From JBFFXF01 sp041569895 (GTDB taxonomy: Bacteria; Planctomycetota; UBA8108; JACQVS01), in NCBI GenBank assembly GCA_041569895.1, contig JBFFXF010000043.1, forward strand, positions 1 to 34,342: DNA of 34,342 bases, in the 5' to 3' direction. The translations under genes were made by a program, and so were the position numbers. A model generated the notes under the pieces. That model was not told where the DNA came from and did no database searches. It was given only the letters and a program-made list of their open reading frames with translations. Shown piece after piece: positions 15,872 to 23,927 of this stretch (position 1 is the first letter of the stretch; each line of letters starts with the position of its first letter).

Positions 15872-18800
15872 GTGAATCGCCGACGTCCTTTCGATTCCGC
15901 TGCCGTTCTCGCCGTCATTCTCGCCGGGCTCGTGTTCTCGACCGGGGCGCTTCGCGCGCAGGTGGTGATCAACGAGGTGCTGGCGAGCAACCTCAACACC
16001 AACACCGACGATGACGGCGACACCTCCGACTGGGTCGAGCTCTTCAACGCCGGCGCGGCGGCGGTCGACCTCGATGGGTACGGGCTCTCGGACGACCGCG
16101 CCCGGCCGCGGCGCTGGGTCTTCCCGCCGGTGAACATCGATCCGGGGTCGTTTCTCCTCGTCTGGTGCTCCGGCAAGGACCGCACGTCGGCGGCGCCCGA
16201 GCTGATCGCGGCGCGGAACTCGCCGCTCGAGCTCGTGCCCGACCTCGTCTCGCTCGATGACGAGTGGCGCTACCTCGGCGGCGCGCCGGAGGATGCCGGT
16301 CCGCCTTCCGACTGGGCCTCGCCGGAGTTCGACGACTCCGCGTGGGAGCGCGGCCGTCCGGGTTTCGGCTTCGGTCGCGCCGACGACATAATGACGCCGC
16401 TGCCCGAGGGCACCAGCGCCGCCTTTCTCCGGACCGCCTTCGACTTCACGCCGGGTCGGCGGAACCTCGTCCTGCAGCTGCGGTACGACGATGGGTTCGT
16501 GGCGTTTCTCAACGGCGTCCGTGTCGCCGCCGACAACTTCCCCGACGACGGGGAGCTGACCTTCGCGAGCCAGGCGAGCTCGTCGCACTCCTCGCGCACT
16601 CGGGAGCGCGTCGACCTCAGCGACCGCCTCGACCTGCTGCGGCCGGGAAGGAACGTGCTGGCGATCGCGCTCCTCAACCTCCGGCCGACGAGCAACGACA
16701 TGGTCCTCTTCGCGGAGCTCGGCTCCGTGCCGCCGGTTTTCCACACCGACTTCAGGCTCGCCCGCGAGGGCGAGCCGCTGCTGCTCGCCGACCCGCAGGG
16801 CACCATCGTCGACTCGGTCGACCTGTCGCCGCAGATGCCGGATCAGTCCTATGGGCGCTCGCCGAACGGGTCGGGACCTTTTCTCTACCACCTGACGCCG
16901 ACGCCGCTCGCCGCCAACGAGGGTCCCGCATCGCAGCAGCCGCTGCTGGTCGCGGACACGCGATTCAGCCATGACCGGGGCTTTTACGACGAGCCGTTCG
17001 AGGTCGAGATCACCACCGCGACCGAGGGAGCCGAGATCCGCTACACGCTCGACGGCACGACGCCGACCGGGGAGAACGGCATGCTCTACGAGGGGCCGAT
17101 CCCGATCGACGGCACGACGACGCTGCGCGCGCGGGCATTCCTGCCGGGCCGGGAGCCCACCAACGTCGACACGCAGACGTACATCTTCGTCGACGACATC
17201 GTCGCTCAGGACGTCCGGGCGACGATCGCGCGCGGCTTCCCGAGCAGCTGGGTCTCCACCAGCCCCGACTACGGCATGGACCCCGAGGTGATCGGGCCGA
17301 ACGATCGGTTCGGCGGCGTCTACGCGGAGACCGTGCGCGACGACCTCAAGAGCCTGCCGTCGCTGTCGATCGTCATGCTCGCCGAGGACCTCTTCGGCTC
17401 GCGCGGCATCTATTCCAACTCGCAGCAGGGGGGCGTCGCCTGGGAGCGTCCCGGCTCCGTCGAGCTGATCTCCGCGGACGATGGCCCGGAGTTCCAGATC
17501 GACTGTGGCGTCCGCATCCAGGGAGGCGCGTTCCGGAGCCACGGCCTGACGAAGAAGCACTCGTTTCGCCTGCTCTTCAAGCGCGAGTATGGCGCGACGA
17601 AGCTCGAGTTCCCCCTCTTCGGCGACACGGCGGTCGACCGCTTCGACACGCTGACCCTGCGGGCGGGAGCGAACGACGGATACGCGTGGGCGGCGGCGCG
17701 GAACACCGAGCAGTACACGCGCGACGAGTTCGGGCGCAGCCTGCAGCGCGCGACGGGGAACGCCGGGTCGCACGGCATCTTCGTGCACCTCTACCTGAAC
17801 GGCGTCTACTGGGGTCTCTACAACATCGCCGAGCGACCGGATCACGCCTTCTCGGCGAGCTACCACGGCGGCGACAAGGAGGACTGGGACGCCATCCACG
17901 ACCTCGAGGCGACCAACGGCACCAACGCGGCCTGGAATGAAATGGTGCGCGGCGCCGCCAGCGCCCGCACCTCGATCGACGCGTACCTCGCGCTGCAGGG
18001 AATGAATCCGCAGGGCGAGCGCGATCCGGAGCTGCCGCACCTTCTCGACGTGCCCAACTACGTCGACTACCTGATCGTCAATCTCTGGGGAGGCAACTGG
18101 GACTGGCCCTGGAAGAACTGGTGGGCCGGCCGGGACCGCACCGAGGCGAGCACGGGGTTCAAGTTCTATTGCTGGGACTTCGAGAACACCATGGGCAACA
18201 ACCGCAACCGCTCGCCGCTCGCGATGAACGCCCTCCAGAACAACTTCTCCTCGGCGGGCGTGCCGCATCAGAGCCTGAGGGTCAATCCCGAGTACCGGCT
18301 GCTCTTCGGGGATCGCGTCCACAGGTTCTTCTTCAACGGCGGCGTGCTGACGCCGGAGTCGCTGGCCAGTCGCTACGAGGAGATCGCGGAGTGGATCCGG
18401 CGCGCCATGGTCCCCGAGTCGGCGCGCTGGGGCGATCAGCACCACCACCCGCCGCTGACGCTGCGCGAGTGGGAGCGAGAGCTCAACTGGATCCTCGGCA
18501 CCTACATCCCGCAACGCTCGGGGATCGTCCTCGACCAGTTCCGGGCGGCGGGACTCTATCCGCGTGTCGCCGCGCCGACCTACAACGTGCACGGCGGCAT
18601 CGTCGAGGCGGGCTTCGTGCTCCTGCCTCGCGCGCCGGCCGGCACGGTGTATTACACGGTCGACGGCACCGATCCGCGGCGCATGGGCAGCGACGTGTCG
18701 GCGAGCGCGCAGGTCGCGAACACCGGCGAGGAGGTCGTCCTCCTGCCGCAGGAGACCGACGCGCGCATCCACGTCCCCACCGGCGGCACGCTCGGGTTCG

Positions 18801-20161
18801 ACTGGACGGCGCTCGACTTCGACGACTCGGGCTGGCAGCCGGCGCGCACGGCGATCGGGTACGAGCGCTCGAGCGGCTACGAGGAGATCATCGCCACCGA
18901 CGTGGGCGACCTGATGCACGAGATCAACGCCTCGATCTACATCCGGATCCCGTTCGAGGTCGGCGATCCGTCGCCCTTCGCGTTCATGGCGCTGCGCATG
19001 CGTTACGACGACGGCTTCGTCGCGTGGCTGAACGGCGAGCGCATCGCCGATCGCCGGGCGCGCGATCTCATCGAGTGGGACTCTCGCGCCGCCGGCACCA
19101 ACCCCGACAGCGCCGCGGTCCGGTTCGAGACCATCGAGGTCGACGACGCCATCGACCTGCTGCGCTCGGGAATCAACGTGCTGGCGATCCAGGGGTTCAA
19201 CTCGCGGTCGTCGGACAGCGATTTCCTCATCCAGCCGGAGCTCGTCGCCACCGATCCCACCGGCGCCGGCATCGTCATCGAGAGCAGCGTCAGCGTGCGC
19301 TCGCGCGCGCTCGTCGATGACCAGTGGAGCGCGCTCAACGAGGCCGACTTCATCGTCGACACGGACATCCCGCTGCGGATCACCGAGGTGATGTTCAACC
19401 CGCCCGCGCCGCCGGCCGGGAGCCGCTACACCTCCGACGAGTTCGAGTTCATCGAGCTCCTGAACGTCGGCGCCGAGGCGCTCGACCTCTCCGAGATCCG
19501 CCTCGGCGGCGGCGTCCAGTTCGACTTCTCCGAGTCGACGGTCGAGATCCTCGGGCCGGGCGAGTACCTCCTGCTGGTCGAGAACCTCGACGCCTTCGGC
19601 ACCGTCCACGACGTCACGGACCTCCTGATCGCCGGCGAGTACAGCGGCCGGCTGGCCAACGGCGGCGAGACGCTCATCCTCGAGGGCTTCCTCGGCGAGC
19701 CGATCCTCTCGTTCACGTTCGATGACGAGTGGCACCCGCTCGCCGACGGCGGCGGCAGCTCGCTCGAGATCATCGACCCCTTCGGCGCGCGCGAATCGTG
19801 GAACGACCGCGACAGCTGGCGCCCGAGCGAGCGACGCAACGGCTCGCCGGGCGGCGCGGGTTCCGACCAGCCACCGGCAGGACGGCAGCGCCCCGGCGAC
19901 ACCGACCAGGACGGCCGCCTCACCATCGGCGACCCGGTTCGCATCCTCCGTCTCCTCTTCATCGAGGAGAACCCGACGCTGCCGTGCGAGGGCACCCTCG
20001 ACTCGCGCGGCAACCGCATGGTCCACGACGCCGACGGCAGCGGCGAGGTCACCATCGGAGACGCCATCGCGCTCCTCGACACCATCTTCCGCCGCGGCGC
20101 GCCACCGGCCCTGGGGACCGAGTGCCTGCCGATCGCGGGGTGCCCGACGGCCTGTCGGTGA
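15872..20161 (+). CDS. giant secreted CotH protein with lamin-tail and dockerin-like domains
   Basis: 1429 residues from a GTG at 15872 with GGGAGA eight bases upstream; the frame is open further up only through stop-free repeats. Signal peptide: AAVLAVILAGLVFSTGALRA. Domain order: lamin-tail 1 (31-125, INEVLASNLN...WVELFN); beta module A (130-290, LRYDDGFVAFLNGVRVA); chitobiase-type beta domain (358-437, IRYTLDGTTPTGENGMLYEG); CotH kinase-like region (about 490-890) with GVYWGLYNIAERPD near 644 and WDFENTMGNN near 765; a second YYTVDGTDPR module (915-950); beta module B (970-1126, MRYDDGFVAWLNGERIA); lamin-tail 2 (1168-1265, ITEVMFNP); and a dockerin-like pair of loops (GDTDQDGRLTIGD near 1341 and DADGSGEVTIGD near 1385) ending ECLPIAGCPTACR. 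CotH proteins can be spore-coat-type protein kinases. Secreted bacterial members of this layout are uncharacterised; surface attachment is inferred. Confidence 0.88.
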   Translation: MNRRRPFDSAAVLAVILAGLVFSTGALRAQVVINEVLASNLNTNTDDDGDTSDWVELFNAGAAAVDLDGYGLSDDRARPRRWVFPPVNIDPGSFLLVWCSGKDRTSAAPELIAARNSPLELVPDLVSLDDEWRYLGGAPEDAGPPSDWASPEFDDSAWERGRPGFGFGRADDIMTPLPEGTSAAFLRTAFDFTPGRRNLVLQLRYDDGFVAFLNGVRVAADNFPDDGELTFASQASSSHSSRTRERVDLSDRLDLLRPGRNVLAIALLNLRPTSNDMVLFAELGSVPPVFHTDFRLAREGEPLLLADPQGTIVDSVDLSPQMPDQSYGRSPNGSGPFLYHLTPTPLAANEGPASQQPLLVADTRFSHDRGFYDEPFEVEITTATEGAEIRYTLDGTTPTGENGMLYEGPIPIDGTTTLRARAFLPGREPTNVDTQTYIFVDDIVAQDVRATIARGFPSSWVSTSPDYGMDPEVIGPNDRFGGVYAETVRDDLKSLPSLSIVMLAEDLFGSRGIYSNSQQGGVAWERPGSVELISADDGPEFQIDCGVRIQGGAFRSHGLTKKHSFRLLFKREYGATKLEFPLFGDTAVDRFDTLTLRAGANDGYAWAAARNTEQYTRDEFGRSLQRATGNAGSHGIFVHLYLNGVYWGLYNIAERPDHAFSASYHGGDKEDWDAIHDLEATNGTNAAWNEMVRGAASARTSIDAYLALQGMNPQGERDPELPHLLDVPNYVDYLIVNLWGGNWDWPWKNWWAGRDRTEASTGFKFYCWDFENTMGNNRNRSPLAMNALQNNFSSAGVPHQSLRVNPEYRLLFGDRVHRFFFNGGVLTPESLASRYEEIAEWIRRAMVPESARWGDQHHHPPLTLREWERELNWILGTYIPQRSGIVLDQFRAAGLYPRVAAPTYNVHGGIVEAGFVLLPRAPAGTVYYTVDGTDPRRMGSDVSASAQVANTGEEVVLLPQETDARIHVPTGGTLGFDWTALDFDDSGWQPARTAIGYERSSGYEEIIATDVGDLMHEINASIYIRIPFEVGDPSPFAFMALRMRYDDGFVAWLNGERIADRRARDLIEWDSRAAGTNPDSAAVRFETIEVDDAIDLLRSGINVLAIQGFNSRSSDSDFLIQPELVATDPTGAGIVIESSVSVRSRALVDDQWSALNEADFIVDTDIPLRITEVMFNPPAPPAGSRYTSDEFEFIELLNVGAEALDLSEIRLGGGVQFDFSESTVEILGPGEYLLLVENLDAFGTVHDVTDLLIAGEYSGRLANGGETLILEGFLGEPILSFTFDDEWHPLADGGGSSLEIIDPFGARESWNDRDSWRPSERRNGSPGGAGSDQPPAGRQRPGDTDQDGRLTIGDPVRILRLLFIEENPTLPCEGTLDSRGNRMVHDADGSGEVTIGDAIALLDTIFRRGAPPALGTECLPIAGCPTACR

Positions 20162-20198
20162 CCGGTCCCGGACCCGGACCCGGACCCGGACCCGAAAG
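20162..20198. repeat. hexamer array CCGGAC
   Basis: Five near-perfect CCGGAC/CCCGGA units directly after the CotH stop codon. The 515-base gap to the next gene (20162-20676) holds this array, the TCCGAN array, the CAATCTGCGT array, the half element and the GGGNAC array, in that order. Confidence 0.8.
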
Positions 20199-20239
20199 CC
20201 CTCGTCGTCGCCTTCGTGTCCGACGTCCGGGCCGATCGG

Positions 20240-20318
20240 TCGGAGTCCGAGACCGAGACAGAGGACCGATTCCGAGATCCGATTCCGACACCGATCCCGA
20301 TTCCGAGATTCGCGAGTA
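20240..20318. repeat. hexamer array TCCGAN
   Basis: About twelve degenerate units (GTCCGA, GACCGA, GATTCCGA, GATCCGA, CACCGA). This is the reverse complement class of the TCGGAN array at 15428-15528, so the CotH gene is flanked by the same repeat type in inverted orientation. Confidence 0.8.
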
Positions 20319-20340
20319 CGCCTGAGCTGACCGGTTCACC

Positions 20341-20369
20341 CAATCTGCGTCAATCTGCGTAATCTGCGT
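20341..20369 (+). repeat. short array of (C)AATCTGCGT
   Basis: CAATCTGCGT, CAATCTGCGT, AATCTGCGT in a row, with CC before the first. The units are exact except for one lost C. I recall similar AATCTGCGT runs as intergenic repeats in other GC-rich environmental bacteria, but cannot confirm that here. Confidence 0.85.
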
Positions 20370-20411
20370 TCCCGTCCTCGTCGTCCGTCGGCCGGGCTCT
20401 CACGTCGTCTG

Positions 20412-20504
20412 TGTTCCCTTGTCCTCCTCTCTTTTCCTGCCTTCCTGCTGTTCCTGCCTTCCTTGCCTTGATTTGCCGTCAGAGTCTCGCTGGCGAAGTC
20501 GAGC
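20412..20504 (-). repeat. half copy of the inverted-arm element (copy 3)
   Basis: On the plus strand: TTTTCCTGCCTTCCTG, then TTCCTGCCTTCCTTGCC, ending GGCGAAGTCGAG. Its reverse complement matches the left arm of copy 2 in order: CTCGACTTCGC and GCGAGAC, then AAGGAAGGCAGGAA, then AGGAAGGCAGGAAAAGAG, and on to AAGGGAAC. The interior and the second arm are absent, so it is a single-arm copy. Confidence 0.65.
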
Positions 20505-20513
20505 AGCTCCATC

Positions 20514-20560
20514 CGGCACGGGACCGGGCACGGGCACGGGACCGGGAACGGGGACGAGAC
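20514..20560. repeat. hexamer array GGGNAC
   Basis: About seven units of GGGCAC, GGGACC, GGGAAC and GGGGAC, starting ten bases after the half element. It is the complement class of the array at 6805-6856. It lies about 115 bases upstream of the lipoprotein start at 20677. Confidence 0.75.
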
Positions 20561-20676
20561 GGCTTTCCCGGAACCTCCCTCAAGATCGCTCCACCCTGCA
20601 GCCGAAGGTCGTGATGCCAGGGTGGTCGATGACGATCACCCGAAAACAGTTTGGAGCGAATAGGGAGAGACCTTCG

Positions 20677-22722
20677 ATGAGGCGCACGATCCTTCTCTCG
20701 ATTGCCGCCGGCCTGCTCGCGCTCGCCGGTTGCGTCAGCGCCGCCGCTCGCATGGAGCGCGGCGACATTCTTGCCACCAATGGCGCGTACGGCGCCGCGC
20801 TGCGGGAGTACCGCGCCGCGCAGGCGAAGGACCCGACACTGCCGGGGATCGACGAGAAGATCCGCATCACGGCGGTGCGTCTCAACCTGTCGCTCGCCGA
20901 CGAGGCCATCGAGCGCGGCCAGTGGGACGTCGCCGAGCGTTGCTACCGCGAGGTGCGACGTCTCGATCCATACAACCCCGAGATCGAGCGCGGGCTCGAG
21001 CGTCTGCGACGCGGTCGCGCCGAGAGTCACTATCAGCGCGGCCAGGCGCTGCTCGCGCGCGGCAATCCGTTCGACGCCATCGCCGAGTTCGAGCGGGCGC
21101 TGACTCTCGATCCCGACCACTCGCGCGCACGCGACGCCCTGGCTCGCACACGCGGCGCCGCGCAGAGCCGTCGCGATGGCGCCGACGCGGAGTTCGCGGC
21201 GGGCGAGCGCGCGCGTGACGCAAAGCGCTACGAGGCGGCTCTGCGCCACTTCGAGAGGGCGCTCGAGCTCGACCCGCACCACTCGGGCGCCCGGGCGGCG
21301 ATCGCCGGGGCGCGGAACGAGTTCGCCGAGGAGCTCGTGCGCGAGGGAGACGCTCTCGCGGAGCGCGGCAACTGGGCGCAGTGCCTCGAGGTCTACCGCA
21401 AGGCCCTCGAGCTCGAGCCTGCCCTGCCCGGTCTCGGCGAGCGCGTCGCCAGGGCCGATCGCGAGGCGCGCGCCGCCAGCCTGGTCCGCGAGGCGAACCT
21501 CGCGTTCGAGAGGGGCGAGTGGCGAAGCGCCTACGACCACTACGGGCAGGCGCTCGAGCTCACCGCCGACGCCTCGCCGTTCATGGAGCGTTACGAGCAG
21601 TCACGGGAACGGCTCGCGGCCGAGATCTACTCGGAGGCCCAGTCCCTCGAGAGCGACGGGCGGTTCGCCGATGCGCTCGAGGTCTATCGCTCGATCAAGC
21701 GACTGATTCCGGAGTACCGCGACGTCCGGTCCAAGTGCGAGCACCTCGAGTTCCGGCTGCGGAGCGCGGGGCGCGCGTACGTCTCGGGCTGTCGCGCCCA
21801 GGACGAGCGCGACATGCAGCGCGCGCACGACGAGTTCATCGCGTGTGTCGAGGCGATCCCGTCGTACCGCGATGCCGAGTCGCGGCTGCGCGAGGTCCGC
21901 GACGCGCTCGCCCAGGCGCGCGGGCTGTACGAGGGCGGCCTGCGAGCGGAGGCGCGAGGAGACATCGAGCGCGCCCGCATCCTCTTCGAGGAATGTCTCG
22001 CCGTGTCCTTCCCGTTTCTCGACGCGGAGGCGAGACTGGCGCGACTCCAGCAGACGACGGTCATCGACATCGACGTGATCTACGAGGACGCCTGTCGCGC
22101 GTACGACCGGCGCGATCTCATCCGAGCGCGGAAACTCTTTCGCTCGTGCCGGCGAACGCGTCCGGGATACCGTGACGTCGACACACGCCTCATCTCGATC
22201 GACACCACCCTGGGAGAGCTCTCGAGGCGGTACCCGGACCTCGTCAAGGCCGACCGCGAGGGTCGGTTCCGTCTGGCGCTGAAGATCGCGCTCGAGATCC
22301 AGGGACGCTGCGTGGGGTTCGAGGACGTCGACGATCGCCTGCCGAGGCTGCGCGCCGAGGTCGCCTACGCGGACGCGAGGGAGCTCGAGCTCGGCGGACG
22401 GTACGGCGAGGCGCTCGAGCGGTTCATCGTCTGCTCGAAGCAGGTCCCGGGCTTTCGCGACGTCGATGAGCGCATACGCGTCTGTCGCGTGCGGAGCGGG
22501 CCCGTCGGTGACGGTGACGTCGACGATCGTCCTGACCATCCTGACCATCCTGACCATCCTGACCGTCCTGGCGATCGTGACCATCCCGTCCATCCCGTCC
22601 ACCCTGGCGATCGTGACCATCCTGTCCATCGCGACCATCCTGGCCGTCGGGGCCATCCTGGCCATCGGGACCATCGTGACGATGGTGGTGATGATGATGA
22701 CCGCGACGCCGTCAGCGATTGA
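20677..22722 (+). CDS. TPR-like repeat lipoprotein with Asp/His/Pro-rich tail
   Basis: 681 residues from ATG 20677 with GGGAGAGA upstream. The signal MRRTILLSIAAGLLALAGC ends in a lipobox (LAGC, Cys19). The body is a long run of helical repeats of TPR type: ALREYRAAQAKDPTLPG, WDVAERCYREVRRLDPYNPE, PFDAIAEFERALTLDPDHSR, YEAALRHFERALELDPHHSG and WAQCLEVYRKALELEPALPG. It then continues with more divergent repeats (DALEVYRSIKRLIPEYRDV, RAHDEFIACVEAIPSYRDAE). TPR lipoproteins usually act as scaffolds; no partner is evident. From about residue 612 the protein turns into a low-complexity tail rich in DHP, DRD and HPG, coded by a 9-base DNA repeat. That tail looks like repeat DNA captured into the frame. 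The gene stands alone. Confidence 0.8.
   Translation: MRRTILLSIAAGLLALAGCVSAAARMERGDILATNGAYGAALREYRAAQAKDPTLPGIDEKIRITAVRLNLSLADEAIERGQWDVAERCYREVRRLDPYNPEIERGLERLRRGRAESHYQRGQALLARGNPFDAIAEFERALTLDPDHSRARDALARTRGAAQSRRDGADAEFAAGERARDAKRYEAALRHFERALELDPHHSGARAAIAGARNEFAEELVREGDALAERGNWAQCLEVYRKALELEPALPGLGERVARADREARAASLVREANLAFERGEWRSAYDHYGQALELTADASPFMERYEQSRERLAAEIYSEAQSLESDGRFADALEVYRSIKRLIPEYRDVRSKCEHLEFRLRSAGRAYVSGCRAQDERDMQRAHDEFIACVEAIPSYRDAESRLREVRDALAQARGLYEGGLRAEARGDIERARILFEECLAVSFPFLDAEARLARLQQTTVIDIDVIYEDACRAYDRRDLIRARKLFRSCRRTRPGYRDVDTRLISIDTTLGELSRRYPDLVKADREGRFRLALKIALEIQGRCVGFEDVDDRLPRLRAEVAYADARELELGGRYGEALERFIVCSKQVPGFRDVDERIRVCRVRSGPVGDGDVDDRPDHPDHPDHPDRPGDRDHPVHPVHPGDRDHPVHRDHPGRRGHPGHRDHRDDGGDDDDRDAVSD
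22523..22700. repeat. 9-base array GACCATCCT inside the lipoprotein gene
   Basis: About twenty degenerate units of GACCATCCT (variants GACCGTCCT, GGCGATCGT, GTCCATCCC, GGCCATCGG). Three perfect units open the array. In the gene's frame the unit reads Asp-His-Pro. In another plus frame it would read Thr-Ile-Leu. Confidence 0.85.
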
Positions 22723-22849
22723 CGCGAGTTGACCCGGCCCTCGGGTTCTCGGTGGCAGACATGGCTGGTCCCGTTTCCCGGGCGGGGCGTCACGGCCCCG
22801 GTCTCCATGGAGGAGGTTCCTGTGGGCCGGCAAAACTCTTCAGCAGTTG

Positions 22850-22855
22850 TATAAT
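22850..22855 (+). promoter_or_regulatory. candidate -10 box for the FNT-gdh operon
   Basis: A perfect TATAAT 108 bases ahead of the FNT start. No -35 hexamer fits at 17 bases (CCGGCA there). The sequence beyond, 22864 on, shares TTGACGGGGTCGG with the interior of repeat copy 1. The rest of the 241-base gap 22723-22963 shows no other structure I can name. Confidence 0.3.
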
Positions 22856-22963
22856 GCGGGCAAGTTGACGGGGTCGGCGATCCTGATTTCGGTCGCAAGC
22901 CCTTGCGAGACAAACCACTGCGTGTCCCGGCGCTTGGCGCCCGCGAAAAAGGACCCGAGATCC

Positions 22964-23923
22964 GTGAACGAGACGAGAGGGGCCGAGATCCTGTTGCCGG
23001 ATGGCAGCAAATCCAGCGAGCAGGAGCGGACGGAGCGCGGCCGCGAACGGGCCCGCGAGGACGAGAAGTTCATCCCGGTGATCGTCAAGCGGACCGACGA
23101 GGCGCTCCGCCACCCCGATGACGTCCTCGAGAACGCCATCCAGGAGGGTCTCGAGCAGCTCAACCGGCCGACGCTGTCGCTGGCGCTCTCGTCGGTCGCC
23201 GCCGGCCTGATCCTGGGGTTTTCGGCGATGGCCGTCGCCATCGTCACGCAGCTCGTCGAGCCGTACGGATCGAAGCTGCTCGTGCGCGTCGCCACCGCGT
23301 TCGTCTACCCGCTCGGCTTCGTCATCTGCATCATGAGCGGCACGCAGCTCTTCACCGAGCACACGGCAACGGCGGTCTACCCGGTGCTCGAGCGCCGCTC
23401 GAACATCCCTCGTCTGCTGCGGCTCTGGGGGATCGTCATCGCGGGCAACATCGTCGGTGCGTTCGCCAGCGCGTCGCTGCTGACGATCAACGACGGCGTG
23501 ATCGGCGCTCACGAGGGCTACGTGGCGATCGGGCACGAGCTCGTCGGTCCGAGCTCGACGGCGATCTTCCTCAGCGCCATCCTCGCCGGCTGGCTGATGG
23601 CGCAGGGCGCCTGGCTGATCCTGGCGACGCCGCCGACCATCAGCCAGATCGTCTGCGTGTACTTCGTCACCTTCCTGATCGGTCTCGGCGGCCTGCACCA
23701 CTCCGTCGCCGGGTCCGTCGAGATGTTCGCCGCGTACATGAACGGCGACGAGTTCACCGTCGGCGAGAGCGCTCGCTTCATCAGCTCGGCGCTCGGGGGA
23801 AACCTCGTCGGCGGCAGTCTCTTCGTGGCGCTGCTCAACTACGCGCACATCCGCAAGACGCAGGTCGACAATGGCGACCGCCAGGTGCGACCCATCGCGG
23901 ACGCGAACGAGGAGGAGGCCTGA
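22964..23923 (+). CDS. formate/nitrite transporter (FNT) family channel
   Basis: 319 residues from a GTG at 22964 with AAAAAGGA about 10 bases upstream; the in-frame ATG further up lacks such a site. A charged cytoplasmic head (NETRGAEILLPDG, SSEQERTERGRERA) is followed by six hydrophobic segments, for example LALSSVAAGLILGFSAMAVA, VATAFVYPLGFVICIMSG and SALGGNLVGGSLFVALLNYA. HHSVAGSVEMF carries the pore histidine of the FNT family. FNT proteins are pentameric channels for small monovalent anions such as formate, nitrite or hydrosulfide. The extended head and the HHSVAGS form recall the YfdC branch, whose substrate is unclear. The gene sits four bases before gdh and convergent to nitrate genes, so nitrite or a related ion is the best guess. 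That substrate is inference. Confidence 0.82.
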   Translation: MNETRGAEILLPDGSKSSEQERTERGRERAREDEKFIPVIVKRTDEALRHPDDVLENAIQEGLEQLNRPTLSLALSSVAAGLILGFSAMAVAIVTQLVEPYGSKLLVRVATAFVYPLGFVICIMSGTQLFTEHTATAVYPVLERRSNIPRLLRLWGIVIAGNIVGAFASASLLTINDGVIGAHEGYVAIGHELVGPSSTAIFLSAILAGWLMAQGAWLILATPPTISQIVCVYFVTFLIGLGGLHHSVAGSVEMFAAYMNGDEFTVGESARFISSALGGNLVGGSLFVALLNYAHIRKTQVDNGDRQVRPIADANEEEA

Positions 23924-23927
23924 GACC

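Noticed and set aside
14027..20026. 2000-codon open frame on the minus strand across the CotH gene
   Set aside because: Produced by high GC content opposite a real gene; no domain, biased composition, and it crosses stop-free hexamer arrays.
22743..22830. Riboswitch or terminator in the TPR-FNT gap
   Set aside because: Several GC-rich self-complementary words occur, but no known riboswitch core and no stem followed by a T-run could be identified by eye.
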